DNA of 64,000 nt from Pseudonocardia parietis (GTDB lineage: Bacteria; Actinomycetota; Actinomycetes; Mycobacteriales; Pseudonocardiaceae), in the NCBI RefSeq assembly GCF_017876315.1, contig NZ_JAGINU010000001.1:1674001-1738000 (forward strand), written 5' to 3'. This document shows, in pieces, positions 33,599-41,500 of this stretch. The notes below the pieces were generated by a model. It was not told the DNA's origin, did not search any database, and was given only the letters and a program-made list of their open reading frames with translations. A program made the translations under genes and the position numbers. Each line of letters begins with the position of its first letter. Within the stretch, counting starts at the first letter, position 1.

Positions 33599-34732
33599 GT
33601 GCCGGATCCGCTGGACTTCCCGCCGCTTCACGAGCTGCGCCGCCGTACGAGCATGAAGTGGCGGACCTACGACGACGACGTCCTCCCGCTCTGGGTCGCG
33701 GAGGCCGACGTCCCGCTCGCCTCCGCGATCGTCGACGCGGTCACCGGAGCCGTCCGCCGCGGCGACACCGGCTACCCCGCGGGGACCGGCTACGCACAGG
33801 CGTACGCCCGCTTCGCCCGGGAACGGTGGAAGTGGGACGGCCCGGACCCGGCACGCACGTACGTGGTGCCGGACGTGATGCAGGGGATCGCCGAGGCGCT
33901 GAAGGCCGTGGTGCCGCCAGGCGACGCCGTCGTCGTCACCCCGCCGGTGTACCCGCCGTTCTACTCGTTCCTGCGCCACGCCGGGCTGGACCCGGTGGAG
34001 GCTCCCCTGGGTGCGGACGACCGGCTGGACCCGGTGGCCCTGGACGCGGCGTTCGGTGCGGACCGGGTACGGGCCTTCCTGCTCTGCTCACCGCACAACC
34101 CGACCGGCACCGTGCACACCGCCGACGAGCTCGCCGACGTCGCCGAGCTCGCCCGCAGGCACGGTGTCACCGTCGTCGCCGACGAGATCCACGCCCCGCT
34201 GGTCGACCCGGGCACGCCGTTCACCCCGTGGCTGACCGTGCCCGGCGCGGAGAACGGGATCAGCCTGCTGTCGGCGTCGAAGGGGTGGAACCTGGCCGGG
34301 CTGAAGACGGCGATCGCCGTCGCCGGGCCGGAGGCGGACCTGGGGGCGTTCCCGGCGGAGATCCTGGAGGTGGGGGCGAGCCACGTCGCGGTGCAGGCCC
34401 ACATCGCCGCGCTGGACGACGGGCGGGACTGGCTGGACGCCTTCCTGGCCGCGTTGGCCGGGAACCGGGAGCTGCTGGCCGGCCTGCTGGCCGAACACCT
34501 GCCCGGGGTCGGCTACCGGCCGTCGCCCGCGACGTTCCTGGCCTGGCTGGACTGCCGCGCGCTCGGCCTCGGTGACGACCCGGCCCTGGCGCTGCGCGAG
34601 CGGGGACGGGTCGGCCTCAACTCCGGGCTGCCGTTCGGTGCCGGCGGGGCCGGGCACGTGCGGCTGAACCTCGGGACGAGCCCGGAGATCATCACCGAGG
34701 CCGTGCACCGGATGGCCGCCACACCGCACTGA
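33599..34732 (+). CDS. PatB/MalY-type aminotransferase (C-S lyase)
   Basis: A PLP-dependent fold-type I enzyme of 377 residues, GTG start at 33599. MKWRTYDDDVLPLWVAEADVPLA at the N terminus, SPHNPTGTVHTADEL, VADEIHAPLV and the Schiff-base lysine in SASKGWNLAGLK (Lys228) identify the MalY/PatB subgroup, which cleaves cystathionine or other cysteine S-conjugates. The C-terminal Arg for the substrate carboxylate is in HVRLNLGTSPEI. It lies 22 bases downstream of murJ, so read-through is likely, though no functional link is known. It could be a cystathionine beta-lyase of methionine synthesis or a detoxifying C-S lyase. Confidence 0.88.
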   Translation: MPDPLDFPPLHELRRRTSMKWRTYDDDVLPLWVAEADVPLASAIVDAVTGAVRRGDTGYPAGTGYAQAYARFARERWKWDGPDPARTYVVPDVMQGIAEALKAVVPPGDAVVVTPPVYPPFYSFLRHAGLDPVEAPLGADDRLDPVALDAAFGADRVRAFLLCSPHNPTGTVHTADELADVAELARRHGVTVVADEIHAPLVDPGTPFTPWLTVPGAENGISLLSASKGWNLAGLKTAIAVAGPEADLGAFPAEILEVGASHVAVQAHIAALDDGRDWLDAFLAALAGNRELLAGLLAEHLPGVGYRPSPATFLAWLDCRALGLGDDPALALRERGRVGLNSGLPFGAGGAGHVRLNLGTSPEIITEAVHRMAATPH

Positions 34733-34798
34733 CCCGGGAACGCGAACACCGCGCCTCCCGTGGACGGGTGGACGCGGCGTTCGGGATCGTACCGGGAC

Positions 34799-36070
34799 TC
34801 AGTCGTCCGGGTCGTCGCTGACGAGATCGGCGGGGGCGGCGCCGTTCTGGCTCTTCACCGCGACCTTCTGCCGCCCACGGCGCTGGGCCGGGCGCGGCGG
34901 GGGCGGCGGTGCCTGCTGGGCGTACTGCCCGCTCCGACCCATGATCAGCTCGGCGAAGGTCGCCATCGCCTCGTCCAGCTGGCTGGCGTTGCGCCGCTCG
35001 GAGTCGGCGTTCGCCCGGGTCACCAGGTCGGTCACCGAACCGGTGTCCGGACGGTCCCGCAGCACCGCGTCGATGCCGGAGAGCCGGCCGTCGACGTCGC
35101 CGGAGAGCTTGTCCAGGCGGGTGTCCACGTCACCGGTCAGCTTGTCGAGCCGGGTGTCGACGCTCTCGGTGAGCTTGTCGAAGCGGCCGTCGACGTCGCC
35201 CGAGAACTTGGTGAGGTGCTCGTCGAAGCCGGTGAGCCGCTCGGACACCGTGCCGTCGAGCTCGCCGAGCCGGTCCTTGAGCGAGCCGCCGAGCTTGCCG
35301 ACCCGCTCCTTGACCGAACCGTCCAGATCGGACAGCTTGCCGTCCAGACCGGTCTCGACGGAGTCCAGCCGGGAGGCCAGCGCCTCGAGCCGCTCGGCGA
35401 GTGCGTCGAACGCGGGGGTCGGGTCGACGGCCGGACGCTGGGCCAGCTCCTCCAGCCTGCGGTGCAGCCCGACCGAGGTGTCGCCGAGCAGGTTGCGCAG
35501 GCCCTCGCCGGTCTCCTCGAAGGAACCGACGGCCGCGTCGAGCTGCTCCTTGACCTGCCGCTCGACGCCCTCGATCCGCTCCTTGATGGGAGCGGCGACG
35601 GCGTTGGGCATCGCGTCCAGGCGCATCTCGTGCCGGTCGAGCCGGTTGTCCAGATCGTCGAGCCGCTTGTGCAGGCCGCCGAGCCGGTCGTCGAGGCCGT
35701 CCATCCGGCCCGAGACGCCCTCGAGGCGCCCGCCCATGCCCTCGAGCCGGCCGTCGAGCTGGGCGATCGGTTTGGCCAGCTTGTCCGGCAACGACTCGAT
35801 CGCCCGGGTGATCGCGCCGAGCACGATCTCCTGGTTGTCCAGTTTGTTGACCGTTTCGTCGAGACGCTCGGCCAGTACGTTGAGCTCGGTCCGGTCGGGG
35901 AGCTCGGTCAGCTTCTTGCGCACGGTGCCGATGGCGTCCAATGCGGCGAGCCGGGCGTGGATCTCGTCGAGGGAGTCGAAGATCTGCTGCTGTTCGCTGT
36001 CACGGATCTCGGCCGCCCGAGTGAGCATGCCGCGCATCCGGTCGAACGAGAGGTTCGAAGTATCGCTCAT
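34799..36070 (-). CDS. Long coiled-coil protein with heptad and hendecad blocks
   Basis: A 423-residue soluble protein, predicted almost wholly helical. Residues 107-152 are seven heptads of the GRLEGMG/KRLDDLD type. Residues 250-335 switch to 11-residue repeats (GDVDTRLDKLS, GSVKERVGKLG). The region between contains LPDKLAKPIAQLDGR and amphipathic helices. The C-terminal 45 residues are Pro/Arg/Lys-rich and disordered (PPPPPPRPAQRRGRQK). There is no signal or membrane helix. The start is ATG at 36070. No family is recognised; a cytoskeletal or DNA/membrane-organising scaffold is conceivable. It is convergent with patB and divergent from add. Confidence 0.8.
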   Translation of the reverse strand: MSDTSNLSFDRMRGMLTRAAEIRDSEQQQIFDSLDEIHARLAALDAIGTVRKKLTELPDRTELNVLAERLDETVNKLDNQEIVLGAITRAIESLPDKLAKPIAQLDGRLEGMGGRLEGVSGRMDGLDDRLGGLHKRLDDLDNRLDRHEMRLDAMPNAVAAPIKERIEGVERQVKEQLDAAVGSFEETGEGLRNLLGDTSVGLHRRLEELAQRPAVDPTPAFDALAERLEALASRLDSVETGLDGKLSDLDGSVKERVGKLGGSLKDRLGELDGTVSERLTGFDEHLTKFSGDVDGRFDKLTESVDTRLDKLTGDVDTRLDKLSGDVDGRLSGIDAVLRDRPDTGSVTDLVTRANADSERRNASQLDEAMATFAELIMGRSGQYAQQAPPPPPRPAQRRGRQKVAVKSQNGAAPADLVSDDPDD

Positions 36071-36267
36071 GGCACCTGCTGCGCTTCCTCTGAGCCAAGT
36101 GGGGAGTGCCCAGAGGGTAGCGACCGCCGTGTGAGCGTCGGCGGACGGTGTGGATAGCGCCGTCCGGGTCATCTCGGGAGCACCCGGATCAGATCGATCA
36201 TGGCAGGCCGGAGGCCTCCGGTCGCCGCGCCACGCCGGATGTGTGAGCGGATCGGTACCGTGCCGGA

Positions 36268-37422
36268 GTGGCAGATCCCACTCCGACGACAGCGGCCCCC
36301 GTCACCGCCGACACCGTGCGGCGCGCCCCCAAGGTGCTGTTGCACGACCACCTCGACGGCGGCCTACGGGTCGGGACCGTCATCGAGCTCGCCCGCGAGA
36401 CCGGCTACGACAAGCTGCCGACCACCGACCCCGGCGAGCTCGCCGCCTGGTTCCTCGGGGCCGCGCACTCCGGCTCGCTGGAGCGCTACCTCGAGACGTT
36501 CGGGCACACCGTCGCCGTCATGCAGACCCGCGAGGCGCTGACCCGGGTCGCCGCCGAGGCTGCCGAGGACCTCGCCGCCGACGGCGTCGTCTACGCCGAG
36601 GTGCGGTTCGCCCCGGAGCTGCACGTCGAGAACGGCCTGGACGTCGACGCCGTCATCACCGCGGTCCTCGACGGGTTCCGGATCGGCGCCGACCGTGCCG
36701 CCGCGGCCGGGCGCAGGATCCGGATCGGTGCACTGCTCACCGCGATGCGGCACGCCGCCCGCTCCCGCGAGATCGCCGAGCTGGCGGTCCGGTACCGCGA
36801 GCCCGTCGATCCGCCCTCCGCGGGCGCTGCGCCCGGTGGCGTGGTCGGCTTCGACATCGCCGGGGCGGAGAAGGGCTTCCCGCCCACCCGGCACCTCGAT
36901 GCCTTCGAGTACGTCCGCCAGCAGAACGCGCACGTCACCATCCACGCCGGCGAGGCGTTCGGGCTGCCGTCGATCTGGGAGGCGATCCAGTGGTGCGGCG
37001 CCGACCGGCTCGGCCACGGTGTGCGCATCGTCGACGACATCACGACGGGTCCCGACCATCCGCCGCGGCTGGGCCGGCTCGCCGCCTTCGTCCGGGACAG
37101 CCGGGTGCCACTGGAGATGTGCCCGACGTCCAACGTGCACACCGGCGCCGCGCCGTCGCTGGCCGAGCACCCGATCGGGCTGCTCACCGACCTGCGGTTC
37201 CGGGTCACGGTGAACACCGACAACCGGCTGATGTCCGGCTGCAGCCTGACCAGCGAGCTGACCGATCTCGCGGAGACCTTCGGCTACGGCTGGGACACAC
37301 TCGCGTGGTTCACCGTGAACGCGATGAAGTCGGCCTTCATCGGGTTCGACGAGCGGCTGGCGCTGATCAACGACGTGATCAAGCCGGGGTACGAGGCGCT
37401 GACCAGCGGCCCAGCCGCCTAG
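36268..37422 (+). CDS. add: Adenosine deaminase
   Basis: Converts adenosine and deoxyadenosine to inosine and deoxyinosine; zinc-dependent TIM barrel of 384 residues. The metal motif is HDHLDGG (26-32). Further residues are in FDIAGAEKG, the catalytic Glu in HAGEAFG, the His in RLGHGVR, and the final Asp-Asp region here reads [11 protein letters not shown]. The start is GTG at 36268. Its stop and that of the convergent gene share the four bases CTAG (37419-37422). The product inosine is the substrate of the nucleoside phosphorylase at 43173-43967. Confidence 0.95.
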   Translation: MADPTPTTAAPVTADTVRRAPKVLLHDHLDGGLRVGTVIELARETGYDKLPTTDPGELAAWFLGAAHSGSLERYLETFGHTVAVMQTREALTRVAAEAAEDLAADGVVYAEVRFAPELHVENGLDVDAVITAVLDGFRIGADRAAAAGRRIRIGALLTAMRHAARSREIAELAVRYREPVDPPSAGAAPGGVVGFDIAGAEKGFPPTRHLDAFEYVRQQNAHVTIHAGEAFGLPSIWEAIQWCGADRLGHGVRIVDDITTGPDHPPRLGRLAAFVRDSRVPLEMCPTSNVHTGAAPSLAEHPIGLLTDLRFRVTVNTDNRLMSGCSLTSELTDLAETFGYGWDTLAWFTVNAMKSAFIGFDERLALINDVIKPGYEALTSGPAA

Positions 37423-38696
37423 TGCTCCCGGAGGCGGGCCTCCAGGCCCGCCACCAGCTCGCCCCACGACTGCGCCTCCTGGGTGAAGGGCGGGCTGGGC
37501 GCCATCCGGGTCGGGTCCGGCCGCACGACGAACGACACCAGCCAGCCGAGGCTGTTCGACTCCGCCAGCGCGTCGGCGGGCTCGCCGTCACCCGCCCACT
37601 CGCCGACATCGGTCAGGAGCTCCGAGGCGAGGTCGAGCTGCACCGGATCCAGGTCGAGGACGCCGTCGGCGAGGTCCGGGCCGATCCCGGTCAGCACGTA
37701 GGTGTTCATGTCCTCGACGCCACCGCTGAGGTCGCCGACCCGGGCGGCCTCCAGGACGTCGGAGAACGTCACCGCGGCCGCGAGGTCGGTGCCGTGCACG
37801 GCGGGGTGCTCGGGGTCGGCCAGCGCCCGGAACAGCGCCTGCTCCGAACCGAAGACGTCGATCTTCCCGTCCGAGCCGAGGAACACCGGCGCGTCCTCGA
37901 GGTAGCACCGCAGGGTCACCACCGAGCGGTCCCCGGACTCGATGCGGATCGGGTCGATGCCGACCTCGGCCCAGAAGCCGGTCGGGCGCTCGTCCTCGTC
38001 GTCGTGGCCGGCGTCGGACTCGCCGGCGGAGAGGGCGGCGGCCTCCAGGTCCTCGTCGTCGTCCGCGCCGGTGGCGAACGCGGCCTCCCGGGCCGCCTCC
38101 CACTCGGCGGCCTCGCTCCGGGCCTTGTCGAGGGCACCGGAGTCGATGTCGGGCGTCGTGACGAGCCCGTCGACGGTGTCGACGACGTCGTCCCAGTGCT
38201 GGGCGACGGCCTCGGACAGCGCGGACCAGCGCTTCGTCCCCTCACGGCCGGCGAAGGCCTGGTGGCCCTCCCGCAACAGCGCGAAGGCCGGCTCGCCGTC
38301 GAGCGCGGTGATGACGTTGCCGAGGTCGCAGACGTCGGCCAGGGACCGCACGATCGACACGGTCTCGTGCAGCTCCTGCACGGTCCAGGAATCGGGATCG
38401 GCGGCCGCCAGCTCGGGCAGCCCGACCAGGTCGTACCGGTGCACGTCGTCCGGCGTCAGCTCGCCGACGGAGAGCCCGGGGACCGCGGACCACGCGGGGT
38501 GGTCCTCCAGGTCGTGCCCGGACGCGGTCCGGACGAACGCGGCGAGGCCCGCGACCTCGTCGAAGACGAACACGTGTTCGTCGTCGCCGAGGAAGGCCTC
38601 CCACTCCTCGCCGTCCTCCCGCCACGGGGGAGCCCACAGGGTGACCACGTCGCCCCGGGTGAGAGCGAGCCGGATCGGGACGATGTCGCTTGCCAC
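37419..38696 (-). CDS. Conserved actinobacterial protein, Rv3311-like
   Basis: A 425-residue acidic soluble protein of unknown function. Residues 1-130 include [16 protein letters not shown] and [18 protein letters not shown]. An acidic linker of Glu/Asp/Ala lies around 225-255 ([14 protein letters not shown]), then a second domain with [19 protein letters not shown]. Similar proteins are sometimes auto-named primosomal protein, but no DNA-replication domain is visible, so that name is not supported. The place between add and upp matches Rv3311 of M. tuberculosis. The start is GTG at 38696. The end overlaps add by four bases tail-to-tail. It may share a transcript with the small gene upstream, 180 bases away. 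Confidence 0.75.
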   Translation of the reverse strand: MASDIVPIRLALTRGDVVTLWAPPWREDGEEWEAFLGDDEHVFVFDEVAGLAAFVRTASGHDLEDHPAWSAVPGLSVGELTPDDVHRYDLVGLPELAAADPDSWTVQELHETVSIVRSLADVCDLGNVITALDGEPAFALLREGHQAFAGREGTKRWSALSEAVAQHWDDVVDTVDGLVTTPDIDSGALDKARSEAAEWEAAREAAFATGADDDEDLEAAALSAGESDAGHDDEDERPTGFWAEVGIDPIRIESGDRSVVTLRCYLEDAPVFLGSDGKIDVFGSEQALFRALADPEHPAVHGTDLAAAVTFSDVLEAARVGDLSGGVEDMNTYVLTGIGPDLADGVLDLDPVQLDLASELLTDVGEWAGDGEPADALAESNSLGWLVSFVVRPDPTRMAPSPPFTQEAQSWGELVAGLEARLREH

Positions 38697-38876
38697 GCGG
38701 GCGAGCCTATCGTCGCTCCGGCCGTCCGGGCGGGCCGACCGCCGGGGTGTCGCGGCCGGCCTCCCGGGGCCGTGGGTCGTGCCGCCGCGCGACACGCCGT
38801 CGTCACCGGAACCGGGCCGGCTCGTGGCGGGGCGCGCGTCGAGGTCGGGGTCGGGGTCTCGGGGGACCCTGCGGGG

Positions 38877-39113
38877 TCAGGCCTTGCTGTGCAGTCGGAC
38901 CACGCCGATGGACACGTCCTCGAGACCGCCACGGTCGAAGTCGCGCCGCAGCTGGTCCGCCTTGATGGTCGCCGTCATCCCGTCGAACGGGCCGTGGGCG
39001 TCCACCTCCCCGGTCTGCGGGTCCACCGCCAGAACGACGTAACCGTCGCACTGCGTGAGTTTCTCGGCAGCAGCGATCAACGTCTGTTCCTCCGAAGTCA
39101 TGTTCTCCGGCAT
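38877..39113 (-). CDS. Small conserved-looking acidic protein with ideal ribosome site
   Basis: 78 residues: MTSEEQTLIAAAEKL helix, then QCDGYVVLAVDPQTGEVDAHGPF and GMTATIKADQLRRDFD, ending DVSIGVVRLHSKA. It looks like a compact alpha/beta fold; no family is recognised. Expression is well supported: AGGAGGTGATCC, complementary to the entire 3' end of 16S rRNA, precedes the ATG at 39113 with 7 bases after the AGGAGG core. It is upstream of the Rv3311-like gene on the same strand. High translation is inferred. Confidence 0.7.
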   Translation of the reverse strand: MPENMTSEEQTLIAAAEKLTQCDGYVVLAVDPQTGEVDAHGPFDGMTATIKADQLRRDFDRGGLEDVSIGVVRLHSKA

Positions 39114-39114
39114 C

Positions 39115-39126
39115 GGATCACCTCCT
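39115..39126 (-). promoter_or_regulatory. Full-length Shine-Dalgarno sequence
   Basis: AGGAGGTGATCC on the minus strand (39126 down to 39115), ending one base before the ATG at 39113. It is the longest anti-SD match noticed in the window. Confidence 0.85.
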
Positions 39127-39596
39127 CGTCATCTAGTACAGCGTCGACGGGGGGTCGGATGTGACACCGTTTCGGCCATACCACCCGTTCGGGTCAGGTG
39201 AATCCCGAAACCGGCGACCGCGTGTGCTGATCGTGGCACTCGGCGCAGCGGGTCACGCGATGGAGCGAACCGGGCGTGTCGGTAGCGACACTCGTCGTGA
39301 TCACGCGACCGAACGGGGATCGCCTGTCACGCAAGGTCTGCGGCGGCCCCGCGGGCCTCACCCGGGCGGGCCGGGGCAGCGCCGGGCGGTGCCCGCTCGT
39401 CACCCGTCGGGGTGCGACACGGCCTCACTCTTCGTGAACGACGACACGCGTCCGTGTCGGCGCCGTGGGTGGACGGGGGATGGCCGTGCGGTCACGGCCA
39501 GGCATCACCCCGGCGTGTCCACCGGTCGTCACAGGTGGTGCAGGGCACCGGTCTCGGGGCTTACGCCGGGTGCCGGCGTCCGTAGGCTGTCCGCTC
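39127..39596. other. Gene-free region of about 470 bases before upp
   Basis: Divergent control region between the small acidic protein and upp. Open frames here are short and Arg/Pro-rich with no ribosome sites. A small hairpin-forming sequence cgtgtcggtagcgacactcg lies at 39278-39297. Nothing else stands out. Confidence 0.6.
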
Positions 39597-40220
39597 GTGG
39601 ACACGATCGTCGTCGACCACCCGCTCGCGCGGGCTCGGCTGAGCACCATGCGGGACGCCCGCACCGACAGCGCCACCTTCCGCGCCGCACTGCGGGAGCT
39701 GACCCTGATGCTGATCTACGAGGCGACCCGGTCGGCGCCCCTGGCCGAGGAGCGGATCCACACCCCGGTCTCGCTGACCACCGGCTACCGGCTGGCGGCG
39801 CCACCGGTGCTCGTCCCGGTGCTGCGTGCCGGCCTGGGGATGGCCGAGGCCGCGCTGGGCCTCGTCCCGGAGGCCCAGATGGGCTTCGTCGGGATGGCGA
39901 GGGACGAGACCACCCACGAGCCGGTCCCCTACATGGAGTCGTTGCCCGAGTCGCTCGGCGGACGGCCGGTGTTCGTGCTCGACCCGATGCTCGCCACCGG
40001 CGGGTCGATGGTGCACACCGTGGAGCTGCTGGCCCGCCGCGGCGCCGACGACGTCACCGTCATCTGCGCGCTCTGCGCACCGGAGGGCGTGCAGCGGTTG
40101 AAGGAGGCCGTGCCGGGGGTCCGGATGGTCACCGCGAGCATCGACGAGCGGCTCAACGAGTCCGCCTTCATCGTCCCCGGCCTCGGCGACGCCGGAGACC
40201 GCCAGTTCGGCTCGGTCTGA
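39597..40220 (+). CDS. upp: Uracil phosphoribosyltransferase
   Basis: Makes UMP from uracil and PRPP in pyrimidine salvage; 207 residues, exactly the family length. The PRPP loop is [14 protein letters not shown] (Asp129 to Ser137), with [14 protein letters not shown] earlier and the uracil-binding C terminus [13 protein letters not shown]. The start is GTG at 39597, matching the family N terminus ([19 protein letters not shown]). It is followed after 7 bases by the SGNH gene. It acts downstream of the cytidine/uridine breakdown enzymes in this window. Confidence 0.96.
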   Translation: MDTIVVDHPLARARLSTMRDARTDSATFRAALRELTLMLIYEATRSAPLAEERIHTPVSLTTGYRLAAPPVLVPVLRAGLGMAEAALGLVPEAQMGFVGMARDETTHEPVPYMESLPESLGGRPVFVLDPMLATGGSMVHTVELLARRGADDVTVICALCAPEGVQRLKEAVPGVRMVTASIDERLNESAFIVPGLGDAGDRQFGSV

Positions 40221-40227
40221 GCCTCCG

Positions 40228-41058
40228 GTGCCCGTCGCCCCGCCGCCGGCCGGGCCGCCCACCGGCGGTCCGCCGGCCGGCCCGGCCCGGCGCCGGCCCC
40301 GGTGGCACCGCCTGTTGCCCGGGGTCCTCGCCGCGCTGGTCCTCGGCGCCGTCGCCGTGCTCCCGTCGGCGGACCGGCCCGAGGAGTCCGAGGTCCCGGC
40401 GGTCTCCGATCCCGGGACGCTGCGGGTACTGCCGCTCGGCGCCTCCTCGACGGTCGGGGTCGGCAGTCCCGCCACGGCCGGGTACCGGCTGCCGCTGTGG
40501 CAGGACCTGAGGGCCCAGGGCCTGCGGGTCGACTTCGTCGGCTCCCGCTCGTCCGGTCCGGACGCGCTGCCCGACGCCGACCACGAGGGACGCTCGGGCT
40601 GGACCGCCGCGCGGATGCTCCCGCTGGCCGGTGGCTGGGTGCTGGCCGCCGAGCCCGACGTCGTCCTGCTGCACGCCGGCACGAACGACCTGCTGGCCGG
40701 GGCGTCCGGGCGGACCACCGCGACGACCCTCGACCGGATGCTGCACCGGATCTTCGCCGCGGCCCCGGGGACCCACGTGATCATGGCCGGGGTGTGGGCA
40801 CCGCTGCCGAAGCAGCGCGGGGCGCGGGCGGAGCTGGCGCGGGCGCTGCCCGGGGTGGCGGCGAAGCACCGCGCGGCCGGGCGCTCGGTCGAGTTCGTCG
40901 ACGTCGGGAACCTGTTCCCGGCCGGGCGCACCGCCGACGGCCTGCACGCCGGGCCGGGCGCCTACCGGACGATCGCCACGATGTGGGCCGAGCGGATCGA
41001 GGCCACGGTGCGCGTGCCCGGCTCCGACGGCGGGCGGCGGGTCAGCCCTCCGGCATGA
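40228..41058 (+). CDS. Exported SGNH-hydrolase-like protein
   Basis: A 276-residue protein with a basic Pro/Gly-rich N terminus, a signal-anchor helix (LLPGVLAALVLGAVAVL, about 29-45) and an SGNH/GDSL domain outside. Block I is LPLGASST (GASS in place of GDSx), block III is GTND (151-154), and block V is DGLH (Asp237, His240). The catalytic serine is probably Ser73 or Ser74; the changed GDS should be tested. The substrate (acyl or acetyl groups of the envelope) is inferred. The start is GTG at 40228. It overlaps the convergent flavodoxin-like gene by 17 bases. In M. tuberculosis this position is taken by sapM. Confidence 0.8.
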   Translation: MPVAPPPAGPPTGGPPAGPARRRPRWHRLLPGVLAALVLGAVAVLPSADRPEESEVPAVSDPGTLRVLPLGASSTVGVGSPATAGYRLPLWQDLRAQGLRVDFVGSRSSGPDALPDADHEGRSGWTAARMLPLAGGWVLAAEPDVVLLHAGTNDLLAGASGRTTATTLDRMLHRIFAAAPGTHVIMAGVWAPLPKQRGARAELARALPGVAAKHRAAGRSVEFVDVGNLFPAGRTADGLHAGPGAYRTIATMWAERIEATVRVPGSDGGRRVSPPA

Positions 41059-41500
41059 CGGTGGCCGCCAGGACGGCGCCCAGCTCCCGGCAGGCCGCGC
41101 GGGCCCGCTGGTCCGGGCTGCCGGTGACCTCGACCGGGGCCGCGGCCGCCGCCCAGCCCATGCCCTCGGCGATCGAGGTGACCGCACGGGTCGCACCCGA
41201 GGTGTCCGAGCCGCCGTGCACCCACAGCCCGTACGGCAGGCCGCGGGTGTCGTCGCCGCAGACGTAGTAGACCTGGTCGAAGAAGTGCTTGAGCGCCCCG
41301 GACATGTAGCCGATGTTGGCCGGGGTGCCGAGCACGACCGCGTCGGCCGCGAGCAGGTCCGACGCGGTCGCGGCGAGCGCGGCCCGGGCCACGGTCTCCA
41401 CCCCGGTGATCTCCGGGTCGGCCGCGCCGGCCCGCACCTCGTCGAGCAGCTCGGCCGTCGCCGGGGACGGCGTGTGGTGCACGATCAGCAGCCTCGTCAC
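41042..41500 (-). CDS. Flavodoxin-fold NAD(P)H-dependent oxidoreductase-like protein
   Basis: A 152-residue protein with a flavodoxin-like fold: TRLLIVHHTPSPATAELLDEV is the phosphate loop region, and VLGTPANIGYMSGALKHFFDQVYY is the strongly conserved FMN-site segment of this actinobacterial subgroup, with WVHGGSDTSGA as the third loop. It probably binds FMN and reduces quinones or similar acceptors. The start is GTG at 41500, overlapping the mutase stop by four bases (GTGA), so it is the third gene of the deoD-pmmB unit. It ends inside the convergent SGNH gene. Confidence 0.8.
   Translation of the reverse strand: MTRLLIVHHTPSPATAELLDEVRAGAADPEITGVETVARAALAATASDLLAADAVVLGTPANIGYMSGALKHFFDQVYYVCGDDTRGLPYGLWVHGGSDTSGATRAVTSIAEGMGWAAAAAPVEVTGSPDQRARAACRELGAVLAATVMPEG

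Noticed and set aside
37419..38696. Name primosomal protein for the Rv3311-like gene
   Set aside because: No helicase, zinc or OB-fold feature of primosomal proteins is visible; the name appears to come from automatic transfer.
39127..39596. Possible cis-regulatory RNA or short gene upstream of upp
   Set aside because: Only one small hairpin and Arg/Pro-rich short frames; no known riboswitch core could be recognised.
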